From: Bacteroidota bacterium
Lineage (GTDB): Bacteria > Bacteroidota > Bacteroidia > 2-12-FULL-35-15
Reading direction: 5' to 3'
Assembly (NCBI GenBank): GCA_023251855.1
Contig: JAHEYA010000009.1
Coordinates: forward strand, 6,358 to 15,761
Length of the DNA: 9,404 bases
Shown piece after piece: positions 1-5,477 of the stretch; position 1 is the stretch's first letter; every line of letters begins with the position of its first letter. The position numbers and the translations under genes are program-made. The notes under the pieces are model-generated. The model was not told where the DNA came from and did no database searches. It saw only the letters and a program-made list of their open reading frames with translations.

Positions 1-695
1 TTTAATTCAGGGATCTTATCAAACTTCACATTTTTATATTCTTCATCTTCTTTAAAAAGTAAAGGATCTCCTTTGCGTTGAGGAATCTCCACAGGAACAA
101 TTTCATCATTAAATTTACCTGCAACCCAGGCAGCCTGAGAACGCTTATACGATTGAATGGCGAAGGCATCCTGTTGTTCACGTGTGATATTAAATTCTTT
201 TGCACACAGGTCGGCTGCATTACCCATTGGATAGTGGTGATAACAATCGACCAAGCCATCTTTAGCCAATCCATCTATCATCATTACATTACCGTATTTA
301 TTGCCCCAACGCATATTCTCGGAATAAAAAGGAACCTGGCTCATGTTTTCCATACCACCTGCCACTACTACATCTGCATCGCCACACATAATACTTTGTG
401 CACCTAACATGACTGATTTCATTCCTGAAGCACATACTTTATTGATAGTGGTACATATAACACTATCCGGCAGTCCAGCATATTTAGAAGCTTGTCGGGC
501 AGGTGCCTGACCAAGATTCGCCTGAATAACACTTCCCATCAATACTTCTTGAACTTCTTTTCCATCAACACCTGCCTTTGTCAAAGCACCTTTAATAGCT
601 GTTGCACCAAGTTGAGTAGCCGGTATATTTGCCAAAGAACCTCCAAAGCTCCCAATAGGAGTACGTACAGCCGATATAATATAAACTTCTTTCAT
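1..695 (-). CDS. Acetyl-CoA C-acetyltransferase (thiolase), N-terminal part; cut by left edge
   Basis: This is the first 231 codons of a thiolase of about 390 residues; the rest lies left of the window. Such enzymes reversibly condense two acetyl-CoA to acetoacetyl-CoA in the cytoplasm, serving ketone, butyrate or fatty-acid metabolism. The start ATG at 693-695 opens MKEVYIISAVRTPIGSFGGS, the usual thiolase beginning. The acylated cysteine is C88 in NKVCASGMKS, followed by VVAGGMENMSQVP (about 110-122) and a YPMGNAAD loop (about 155-162) in the substrate region. The stretch SYKRSQAAWVAGKFNDEIVPV and the following KEDEEYKNV resemble the biosynthetic/mitochondrial T2 acetoacetyl-CoA thiolases more than FadA. 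The C-terminal catalytic His and Cys are not in the window, so intactness cannot be judged. It is transcribed divergently from the 7TM-HD gene, with a perfect -7 box at 738-745. The family is certain; the precise chain-length preference is not. Confidence 0.96.
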   Translation of the reverse strand, partial: MKEVYIISAVRTPIGSFGGSLANIPATQLGATAIKGALTKAGVDGKEVQEVLMGSVIQANLGQAPARQASKYAGLPDSVICTTINKVCASGMKSVMLGAQSIMCGDADVVVAGGMENMSQVPFYSENMRWGNKYGNVMMIDGLAKDGLVDCYHHYPMGNAADLCAKEFNITREQQDAFAIQSYKRSQAAWVAGKFNDEIVPVEIPQRKGDPLLFKEDEEYKNVKFDKIPEL

Positions 696-737
696 AAGTT
701 TTGATGTATTAGTTAATTTAAAATTTAAAATCGAGTT

Positions 738-745
738 CAAATGTA
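738..745 (-). promoter_or_regulatory. Bacteroidota -7 box (TACATTTG) for the thiolase gene
   Basis: Read on the minus strand, the bases are TACATTTG, an exact match to the Bacteroidota -7 consensus TAnnTTTG. Transcription would begin near 731, leaving a leader of about 35 bases before the thiolase ATG. No clear TTG -33 element is visible upstream, so this is a motif and position call only. Confidence 0.5.
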
Positions 746-753
746 TAAATTAT

Positions 754-761
754 TAATTTCG
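754..761 (+). promoter_or_regulatory. Possible -7 box (TAATTTCG) for the 7TM-HD gene
   Basis: TAATTTCG matches TAnnTTTG at all but one fixed position. It lies 21 bases before the ATG at 783, in the 87-bp gap shared with the divergent thiolase gene. There is no recognisable -33 TTG, so support is weak. No Shine-Dalgarno sequence precedes the start, which is common in this phylum. Confidence 0.3.
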
Positions 762-782
762 TAACGTCAGTAAATAATTCAA

Positions 783-2849
783 ATGAAAAAAATTATTTCA
801 TTTATTCGTCACGGTCATCCGGAAATTTATAAAGTCATACTTTTTATTTTGGGTATTGCTTTGATCGTTTATATATTTCCAAAACAAGGAAAATTCAAAT
901 ACGAATTTCAAAATTTGAAAGGGAAACCTTGGAACCATGATGATTTGACAGCTCCTTTTGATTTCGCAATTAAAAAATCATCGGAAGAGCTTACATTTCA
1001 AAAAGGAGAAATCCTTAAAAATTCAAAACCTTATTTCAAGTATAATCCAACTGTTGTAAATACCAGAAAAACTCAGTTGATAAAAGAGTTTAAAGATAAA
1101 TGGAATGATAAAAAGAATAAACAAACTAAGGAAAGAACACTTTATCTTGCTAAAAAAATTATTGATTCGATCTATGCAAAAGGAATTATTGAGCAGTCGG
1201 ATATAATTGAAAACAAACCTTCTGATTACTCTATTTATGTATTAAATAATAATGTTGCAGAGGAACATGACCTCAATGATTTTTATACAATTACTACTGC
1301 TTACCAATATATACAAGAGCAGCTCAAACGTAATGAAAGTGGAGCGGATGTAAAATTTCTTTTGCCTTTGCTTGAAAACTGCATTGCACATTCATTGATC
1401 TATGACAAAACAACTTCTGATAAAGTCTTGAAACAGGCTATTGATAATATTTCACCGTCAAGGGATATTATTTTAAAAGATCAAAGTATTGTTTCGAAAG
1501 GAGAAATTATTGATGCAGCTAAATTTCAGCTGTTGCAATCTCTCAAATGGGAATATGAAGAAAAATCAGGTGGTTCGGGTAATTATTTTTTTATTTTTTT
1601 CGGACAATTATTGATCGTTGCCTTATGTTTAATTGTGTTGATAGTGTTTCTCGCCTCTTTCCGAAAAGATATTTTTTTAGATAATACAAAAATATCTTTT
1701 ATTCTTATTCTTATTATTCTCCAGGTATTGATGACCCGTTTGGCAATAAATACGCAGTCTATCAGCATTTACGTTTTACCATTTTGTATTTTACCGGTTA
1801 TCATCAGAGCATTTTATGACACACGTATCGCTTTGTTTGTGCATCTGGTTACTGTTCTTATTATTTCATTTATGGCACCCAACCGGTTTGAATTTGCCTT
1901 TATTCAACTGTTAGGAGGGATGGTTGCTATTTTCAGCATTGTGAATATGCACAACCGTTCACAAATTTTTATTTCAGCGGCACTGATATTTTTGACCTAT
2001 AGTGGTGCTTATACCGGTATTAGTATTATTCAGGAAGGTGGTACGGATGTGATTACCTGGAATGATTTCGCATGGTTCGGTGTAAGTGCTATGCTTACTT
2101 TATTTTCTTATCCATTGATCTTTGTTTTTGAAAAAATATTTGGATTTACTTCCGATGTTTCTTTATTGGAATTATCCGATACCAATGGAAAACTGCTCAG
2201 AGAGCTTGCTACACGTGCTCCGGGTACATTCCAACATTCTCTTCAGGTTGCAAATATTGCTGAAGAAGCTATCTACTCAATTGGTGGAAACGCATTACTG
2301 GTGCGTGCAGGAGCATTGTATCATGACATCGGAAAAATGGAAATGCCGATGTATTTTATAGAAAATCAGGGGAATGGAATTAATCCGCATGAAGATTGGA
2401 ACTATGATGAAAGTGCTGCTATTATTATCGGACATGTTATTAAAGGAATTGAAATTGCAAAAAAATGCAATCTCCCCGAGCAAATTATCGACTTTATACG
2501 AACACATCACGGTACAACTATTACCGCTTATTTTTATCATTCCTTTCAAAATGCTTTCCCGGATGAAAAAGTAAATGTTGAAAAATTCCGTTATCCAGGA
2601 CCAATTCCTTTCTCAAAAGAAACTGCCGTATTGATGATGTCAGATTCGGTAGAAGCGGCATCACGAAGTTTAAAAAAGTATGATGCTGAAAGTATTAATA
2701 ATCTTGTTGAACTTATTATCGACAAACAAATTGAGCAAAATCAATATATCAATTCTGATATTACTTTTAAGGATGTGAACATTTTGAAAAAAATATTCAA
2801 GAAAAAATTAATGAGTATTTATCACCTGCGAGTGGAGTATCCGCGGTAA
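783..2849 (+). CDS. 7TM-HD (PgpH/YqfF-type) membrane phosphodiesterase
   Basis: This 688-residue inner-membrane protein has the complete 7TM-7TMR_HD architecture. One N-terminal membrane helix (about 17-33) is followed by an extracytoplasmic domain (about 34-265), a block of hydrophobic helices (about 268-290, 305-320, 328-345, 347-364, 371-388, 394-412, 430-449) and a cytoplasmic HD domain (about 480-685). The HD residues are H485 (GTFQHS), H514-D515 (HDIGK), H551 (IGHV), H575-H576 (RTHHG) and D621 (MSDSVEA). Their spacing agrees with the metal site of Listeria PgpH as I remember it. In that family the HD domain hydrolyses cyclic di-AMP to pApA and the outer domain is thought to sense a signal. 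I infer the same reaction here from motifs alone. The length is normal and I see no defect. Its 3' end converges with the broken YdeI gene, with only a 50-base gap and no obvious terminator. Confidence 0.95.
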   Translation: MKKIISFIRHGHPEIYKVILFILGIALIVYIFPKQGKFKYEFQNLKGKPWNHDDLTAPFDFAIKKSSEELTFQKGEILKNSKPYFKYNPTVVNTRKTQLIKEFKDKWNDKKNKQTKERTLYLAKKIIDSIYAKGIIEQSDIIENKPSDYSIYVLNNNVAEEHDLNDFYTITTAYQYIQEQLKRNESGADVKFLLPLLENCIAHSLIYDKTTSDKVLKQAIDNISPSRDIILKDQSIVSKGEIIDAAKFQLLQSLKWEYEEKSGGSGNYFFIFFGQLLIVALCLIVLIVFLASFRKDIFLDNTKISFILILIILQVLMTRLAINTQSISIYVLPFCILPVIIRAFYDTRIALFVHLVTVLIISFMAPNRFEFAFIQLLGGMVAIFSIVNMHNRSQIFISAALIFLTYSGAYTGISIIQEGGTDVITWNDFAWFGVSAMLTLFSYPLIFVFEKIFGFTSDVSLLELSDTNGKLLRELATRAPGTFQHSLQVANIAEEAIYSIGGNALLVRAGALYHDIGKMEMPMYFIENQGNGINPHEDWNYDESAAIIIGHVIKGIEIAKKCNLPEQIIDFIRTHHGTTITAYFYHSFQNAFPDEKVNVEKFRYPGPIPFSKETAVLMMSDSVEAASRSLKKYDAESINNLVELIIDKQIEQNQYINSDITFKDVNILKKIFKKKLMSIYHLRVEYPR

Positions 2850-2875
2850 AAAGAATTTCTAAAAGTTTTATTGAA

Positions 2876-2895
2876 TCGTCATTGCAAGGAACGAG
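2876..2895 (+). repeat. Possible decayed fragment of a dispersed REP-like repeat
   Basis: The 20 bases TCGTCATTGCAAGGAACGAG, in the 50-bp gap between two convergent genes, resemble the TCGTCATTGCGAGGAACGA core of palindromic repeats scattered in many bacterial genomes. Only one arm is present and the expected partner is missing. This rests on memory of such repeats and one short match, so confidence is low. Confidence 0.3.
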
Positions 2896-2899
2896 TTTA

Positions 2900-3304
2900 T
2901 TATATCAATCGTTTTTGTTGTGCACTTGCTTCCATCAATTTAGCAAGTCGTGAAAGCCGTGTTGTTTCTTGTTTAGCTGTAACTACCCAATGAATAATAG
3001 TCTTTTGGTAGGAGGGAGTTTGCAGTATAAAAAAGTTCCATGCTTTTTTATTTGCTTTAAATTTTTTTTCAAAAGTAGGAGAAAATGTTTGTGCTTCTTT
3101 TTCATACGAATATATTCTCGAGAGATGTTCTTTTCTCAGCTTATAGCTTGCAAGCCCTTCTGGCTGCATAAGACCAAGCTTAGTAAGCTCTTCCACTTTT
3201 TTAATATTTATTGCACTCCAGATGCTTGTTGATTTTCTGGGAGTGAATCTAAGACACAAGTAGTCGGGCCAGCATAATAATCTTTTGTCTGCTTTGCTTC
3301 CCAA
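2900..3304 (-). pseudogene. YdeI/OmdA-family protein, 3' fragment (N-terminus lost)
   Basis: The open frame has 134 codons, but only residues 17-134 (up to about position 3256) look like the family. They include CLRFTPRKSTSIW, INIKKVEELTKLGLM, IYSYEKE, FKANKKAWNFF and VVTAKQETTRLSRLAKL. This is the usual C-terminal two thirds of YdeI/OmpD-associated proteins, normally about 190 residues long, whose biochemical role is poorly known. The N-terminal part, with the typical WPESVDEALCFGWIDG-like stretch, is absent. The first 16 codons (MGSKADKRLLCWPDYL) are instead an out-of-frame reading of the secreted-protein gene that now lies immediately upstream. The ATG at 3304 is therefore probably fortuitous and the gene a remnant. 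An assembly join is an alternative to a genuine deletion. Confidence 0.8.
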
Positions 3305-3534
3305 ATTTTTTTGTAAGTATACGAGCCTATTACAGTGTCACTTGCAATGGAGTCTTGATAAACTGTCTGGGTTAGACAAGTGCCACTGCACGAACAGCAA
3401 CAATTAAAACCAAAACCGCTACAGCCCCATCTCCAAACCACATTGCTGTCTGGGAAAGTATGATACATCGCTGTCTGCCCGTGTACAACTGTCGAACCGA
3501 GAATAATTGTCAATATGAGTAAAAGTTTTTTCAT
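3208..3534 (-). pseudogene. Secreted Cys-rich protein, 5' fragment fused out of frame to YdeI remnant
   Basis: Translation most likely starts at 3534, giving MKKLLLILTIILGSTVVHGQ, a classic signal peptide; the frame also has an ATG at 3549 that would add MHLDN ahead of it. The mature part begins TAMYHTFPDSNVVWR, typical of Bacteroidota secreted proteins that usually continue for several hundred residues and end in a T9SS sorting domain. It then has a dense cysteine cluster, WGCSGFGFNCCCSCSGTC. Recognisable sequence stops around GPTT (near 3257). The last 16 or so codons, CVLDSLPENQQASGVQ, are the YdeI coding sequence read in the wrong frame, ending by chance at 3208. The gene thus keeps its signal sequence and about 75 mature residues only. 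Its upstream region carries repeat copy A with a perfect -7 box, so the fragment may still be transcribed. I do not know a function for it. Confidence 0.7.
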
Positions 3535-3588
3535 GTTGTCAAGATGCATGTCGGTAAAAGATAATGTCTTTTTTTTGCATTGTGGCTA

Positions 3589-3633
3589 ACTTGTATATAC
3601 CCGAAGGTTTATATCATTTATTTTCAAATATAA
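3589..3633 (-). repeat. 45-bp direct repeat, copy A (promoter plus leader hairpin)
   Basis: Bases 3589-3620 are identical to 4499-4530, and the match continues as TCAAATATAA after a short variable run (TTT here, CCCT in copy B). Read on the minus strand, it starts with a perfect -7 box (3625-3632). About ten bases later comes a stem-loop at 3595-3614: an ACC/GGT stem closed by the stable tetraloop C(UUCG)G, then a two-base bulge and an ATAT/ATAT stem. The copy lies upstream of the broken secreted-protein gene. Bases between it and that gene are unlike those after copy B. Confidence 0.85.
3625..3632 (-). promoter_or_regulatory. Bacteroidota -7 box (TATATTTG) within repeat copy A
   Basis: The minus-strand bases TATATTTG match TAnnTTTG exactly, 91 bases before the ATG at 3534 of the secreted-protein fragment. 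A transcript would begin near 3618 and carry the UUCG hairpin in its leader. No convincing -33 element is seen. Confidence 0.4.
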
Positions 3634-3741
3634 GTAGCGCATGTTTACTTACACTTCACTGTCTCAACTTATAAACTGAATTAAATGTACTGAATTTAAG
3701 AGCAAATAGAAAATATTTGGTGAGAGGAGCGCAATTTAAAA

Positions 3742-3755
3742 GCATTTGCAAATGC
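3742..3755. other. 14-bp perfect palindrome GCATTTGCAAATGC
   Basis: This perfect palindrome lies in the 261-bp gene-free gap (3535-3795) between the toxin partner gene and the secreted-protein fragment. Read on the minus strand it is followed by TTTTAAA, so it could act as a weak hairpin terminator for the toxin-antitoxin transcript, or be a dimeric-repressor site. Nothing chooses between these. Apart from repeat copy A, the rest of the gap shows nothing recognisable. Confidence 0.35.
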
Positions 3756-3795
3756 GAAAACTCAGCATTGTGCTTTAGTGATGTTTGTGTAAGTG

Positions 3796-3954
3796 CTATT
3801 TTTCAGACTGAAGTTTCAAGCTATTTATTCTCAAATATTCCATTATTTGTTCAGCCGATTTTTCGACTAAGTCTTTGGAAATTTTTTCTTTAATCTCTCT
3901 GAAAGTTTTAACTGAGTCAAATCCTTTTTCTGTTTTTTTATTTTTAGTCTTCAT
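3796..3954 (-). CDS. Small basic protein, probable antitoxin partner of the PIN toxin
   Basis: This 52-codon frame starts with an ATG at 3952-3954 inside the last codons of the PIN gene, overlapping it by 11 bases, and ends with TAG at 3796. It reads MKTKNKKTEKGFDSVKTFRE and continues with alternating charged and hydrophobic residues that look helical, ending LKLQSEK. It has no membrane segment or cysteine. The overlap implies translational coupling with the toxin, and its size, charge and position fit an antitoxin. The FDSVKTFREIKEKI stretch resembles short proteins I associate with PIN genes in this phylum. The order is toxin first and antitoxin second, the reverse of the usual vapBC arrangement. 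No DNA-binding fold is evident by eye, so antitoxin is inferred from context only. Confidence 0.7.
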   Translation of the reverse strand: MKTKNKKTEKGFDSVKTFREIKEKISKDLVEKSAEQIMEYLRINSLKLQSEK

Positions 3955-4405
3955 ATTCTAAAATTTCTTTTGGTGACCTAATTTCCAATGGTAAGTAATT
4001 CATTCTCAAATTTATTGAGTTATAACCTCTAATTCTATAAACGTTTACAATGTGTTTAAAATTCCAACTTACTAAAATATCAGCTTTGCTCAATGTCGCT
4101 GTTGCAATATGTAAACAGTCGTCAAAACTAGTTTTTCCAACAACTTTTTCTTCTATGTATTTTGTCGCAAGTTCAATTATTTCTTCTGTAACAATAACCT
4201 TTTCAGTGTTTTCTGATGGTAAGCTCTTGAAATATGCTCTTACATTATCTGGTGCTTTTAAAAGTTCCGTTTCTGTCAAGTCTGAGTACATACAAACTAT
4301 TTTTCCAAGTTTTACTCGTTCAAAAAGTTGAAGTGTTTCTTCTTCAAATTCTTTGTCATATATACCTCCAAAAACTGATGTGTCGAAGTAAAACCGTTGT
4401 TTCAT
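3944..4405 (-). CDS. PIN-domain ribonuclease toxin (VapC-like)
   Basis: The 153-residue protein is a single PIN domain, the fold of Mg2+-dependent VapC toxins that cleave RNA in the cytoplasm. It opens MKQRFYFDTSVFGG, with the first catalytic acid at D8. Further acids are E47 (LTETELLK) and D95/D96 (KTSFDDCLHIATA). The fourth region reads VSWNFKHIVN, with N115 where many PIN proteins have Asp. That variant is normal, to my knowledge, in the Bacteroidota/cyanobacterial subgroup ending YRIRGYNSINL...EIRSPKEI.EYE, which this protein matches well. The length is complete. It is followed by an overlapping 52-codon gene, giving a toxin-first pair. Two candidate promoters lie upstream, at 4428-4435 and inside repeat copy B. 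The RNA target is unknown. Confidence 0.9.
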   Translation of the reverse strand: MKQRFYFDTSVFGGIYDKEFEEETLQLFERVKLGKIVCMYSDLTETELLKAPDNVRAYFKSLPSENTEKVIVTEEIIELATKYIEEKVVGKTSFDDCLHIATATLSKADILVSWNFKHIVNVYRIRGYNSINLRMNYLPLEIRSPKEILEYED

Positions 4406-4427
4406 TTTTGTCTTGTTAAATTCATCA

Positions 4428-4435
4428 CAAATTTA
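4428..4435 (-). promoter_or_regulatory. Bacteroidota -7 box (TAAATTTG) close to the PIN toxin start
   Basis: The minus-strand bases TAAATTTG match the -7 consensus exactly and lie 22 bases before the toxin ATG. This would give a leader of about 15 bases. It competes with the more distant box in repeat copy B as the toxin promoter. Confidence 0.4.
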
Positions 4436-4498
4436 CAAAAATTATACTTGTCTTTATGCGATAATCTCCGTTATAATAATCGGCTCACATTACCCCTC

Positions 4499-4544
4499 AC
4501 TTGTATATACCCGAAGGTTTATATCATTTACCCTTCAAATATAA
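4499..4544 (-). repeat. 45-bp direct repeat, copy B (promoter plus leader hairpin)
   Basis: This is the second copy of the repeat at 3589-3633, in the same orientation and offset by exactly 910 bases over the identical 32-bp core. It carries the same UUCG-looped hairpin (4505-4524 on the minus strand) and the same perfect -7 box. It lies in the 261-bp gap between the divergent PIN toxin and outer-membrane protein genes. It would feed transcription toward the toxin. Confidence 0.85.
4536..4543 (-). promoter_or_regulatory. Bacteroidota -7 box (TATATTTG) within repeat copy B
   Basis: An exact TAnnTTTG match on the minus strand, identical to the box in copy A, 130 bases before the toxin ATG. If used, it gives a leader of about 120 bases beginning with the UUCG hairpin. 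Confidence 0.4.
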
Positions 4545-4666
4545 TCTTTATAATTGATGTTACATATTTTCCTGAGTGCATAATTTTAAAACCTTATTTT
4601 CATTTCCATTTAAAATATTATCTTCGTAATTAAATAACAAAGTATTAACAGTAAATCAAAAACAAA

Positions 4667-5269
4667 ATGAAAAATAAAATTTTAAAGATCACCTCATTAT
4701 TCCTTATTGGCAGCTCATTGGTAATAAATGCTCAATCATTTGATCAAGGACAAAAAGACATAAATATTGGTGTAGGTATTGGAAATACATATGTTTCATC
4801 CAACTCATCGTCAACTTCCGCTGGTGGATCTACAACTTCAAACACTGTAACTCCACCTTTAAGTGGAACTTTTGAATTTGGTGTTACTGATATGATAAGT
4901 GTTGGTGGCTTTATTGGTTATACAGGAAGTACATGGTCCTATAAATACGGAAATTATGAAGATAAACGGGTTTACTCTTATTATATTTTTGGTGCAAAAG
5001 GTGCATTTCACTTTGCCAAATTAATACGGGCTGAAAAAGTGGATCTATACGCAGGCATGACTTTGGGAGATGTTATTGAAAAAGAAACCTATACAACCAC
5101 CAATCCTGCTCCTGGTTACAACAGTACTTCTACCCAGCAATCAGGTGGTGGATTTCTTTTTTTACCTTTTGTTGGTTGCAGATATAGATTTACCGATAAT
5201 TTTGGGGTGTTTGGTGAATTAGGTTATGGATTGTCACTTGCAAATATTGGTATCAATTTAAAATTTTAA
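4667..5269 (+). CDS. Small outer-membrane beta-barrel protein
   Basis: The 200-residue protein has a signal peptide (MKNKILKITSLFLIGSSLVI, probable cleavage after NA at residue 22). The mature part has alternating aromatic/glycine strands typical of eight-stranded outer-membrane barrels of the OmpX/porin-like type: INIGVGIGNTYV, GTFEFGVTDMISVGGFIGY, YSYYIFGAKGAFHFA, VDLYAGMTLGDVI, FLFLPFVGCRYRFTDNFGVF and FGELGYGLSLANIGINLKF. It ends in a terminal phenylalanine, the usual barrel-assembly signal. Two Ser/Thr-rich stretches (about 45-62 and 142-157) look like surface loops. The gene stands alone on the plus strand, between the toxin locus and a repeat/terminator region. A weak -7-like TATCTTCG lies at 4619-4626. 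Structural role or adhesion is possible; the specific function is unknown. Confidence 0.85.
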   Translation: MKNKILKITSLFLIGSSLVINAQSFDQGQKDINIGVGIGNTYVSSNSSSTSAGGSTTSNTVTPPLSGTFEFGVTDMISVGGFIGYTGSTWSYKYGNYEDKRVYSYYIFGAKGAFHFAKLIRAEKVDLYAGMTLGDVIEKETYTTTNPAPGYNSTSTQQSGGGFLFLPFVGCRYRFTDNFGVFGELGYGLSLANIGINLKF

Positions 5270-5295
5270 ATTTTACTTCGGAATTCGCTTAAAAG

Positions 5296-5407
5296 GCCTC
5301 ACCTAAATCCTCTCTATGCTCCTACGCTGAAGCTTCAGCGCAAGCGTAAGAAGAGGACTTAAATGCCATAGCTCCCTTCTCCTTTAGAGAAGGGTTGGGG
5401 ATGAGGC
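5296..5407. mobile_element. MITE-like dispersed element with terminal inverted repeats and AAAAG duplication
   Basis: The 112-bp element begins GCCTCACCTAAATCCTC and ends with the imperfect inverse, whose reverse complement reads GCCTCATCCCCAACCC. Directly outside both ends is AAAAG (5291-5295 and 5408-5412), which looks like a 5-bp target-site duplication. Inside are two hairpin regions: a right one with perfect 8-bp arms CCCTTCTC/GAGAAGGG (5374-5381 and 5387-5394, loop of 5), and a left one built around the palindrome at 5325-5340. There is no coding capacity, so any movement would need a transposase elsewhere. The layout, including the internal ACTTAAATGCCATAGCTCCC, resembles intergenic repeats I associate with Bacteroidota. 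The short A-rich duplication could be chance. Confidence 0.65.
5325..5340. repeat. 16-bp perfect palindrome inside the MITE-like element
   Basis: CGCTGAAGCTTCAGCG is fully self-complementary. The flanking TACGCT (5323-5328) can alternatively pair with AGCGTA (5343-5348), so two mutually exclusive folds are possible. It occupies the loop of the left hairpin of the element (CCTCT near 5309-5313 against AGAGGA near 5352-5357). Confidence 0.75.
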
Positions 5408-5422
5408 AAAAGAGATCAAATA

Positions 5423-5462
5423 AAAATTCCCCATTCTTCTAAACCGAAGAATGGGGAATTTT
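5423..5462. terminator. Strong bidirectional intrinsic terminator
   Basis: A perfect 17-bp stem (AAAATTCCCCATTCTTC against GAAGAATGGGGAATTTT) encloses a 6-base loop TAAACC. It ends in T-runs on both strands because the stem base is AAAA/TTTT. It lies between the convergent outer-membrane protein gene (plus) and the cupredoxin gene (minus), ending just 15 bases past the latter's stop codon. It can therefore serve both transcripts. Confidence 0.93.
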
Positions 5463-5477
5463 AATATTTTTCGTACC

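Noticed and set aside
78..704. Plus-strand frames of 109 and 70 codons and a minus-strand 82-codon frame at the left end
   Set aside because: They are off-frame readings of the thiolase coding sequence, which is continuous over 3-695.
2969..3232. An 87-codon plus-strand frame
   Set aside because: It is antisense to the YdeI remnant, rich in Phe/Cys from A-rich complementary codons, with no domain signal.
4050..4331. A 93-codon plus-strand frame and an overlapping 61-codon frame at 4234-4419
   Set aside because: Both are antisense to the PIN toxin, which has a clear catalytic pattern. They are shadow frames.
3577..4544. Integron-like cassette array with attC sites at the two direct repeats
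   Set aside because: GGCTAAC/GTTAGCC beside copy A superficially resembles an attC core, but it breaks the RYYYAAC/GTTRRRY rule, is absent at copy B, and has no inverted partner at the expected distance. No integrase gene is in the window.
3589..4544. Composite transposon or IS bounded by the two repeats
   Set aside because: The repeats are direct, not inverted, there is no transposase between them, and no target duplication is visible at their outer edges.
3589..4544. CRISPR array
   Set aside because: There are only two copies, 910 bp apart with genes between them, and no cas genes.
4397..4633. A 78-codon plus-strand frame in the gap before the beta-barrel gene
   Set aside because: It crosses repeat copy B and the toxin promoter, begins inside the toxin start region, and its translation looks like random AT-rich sequence.
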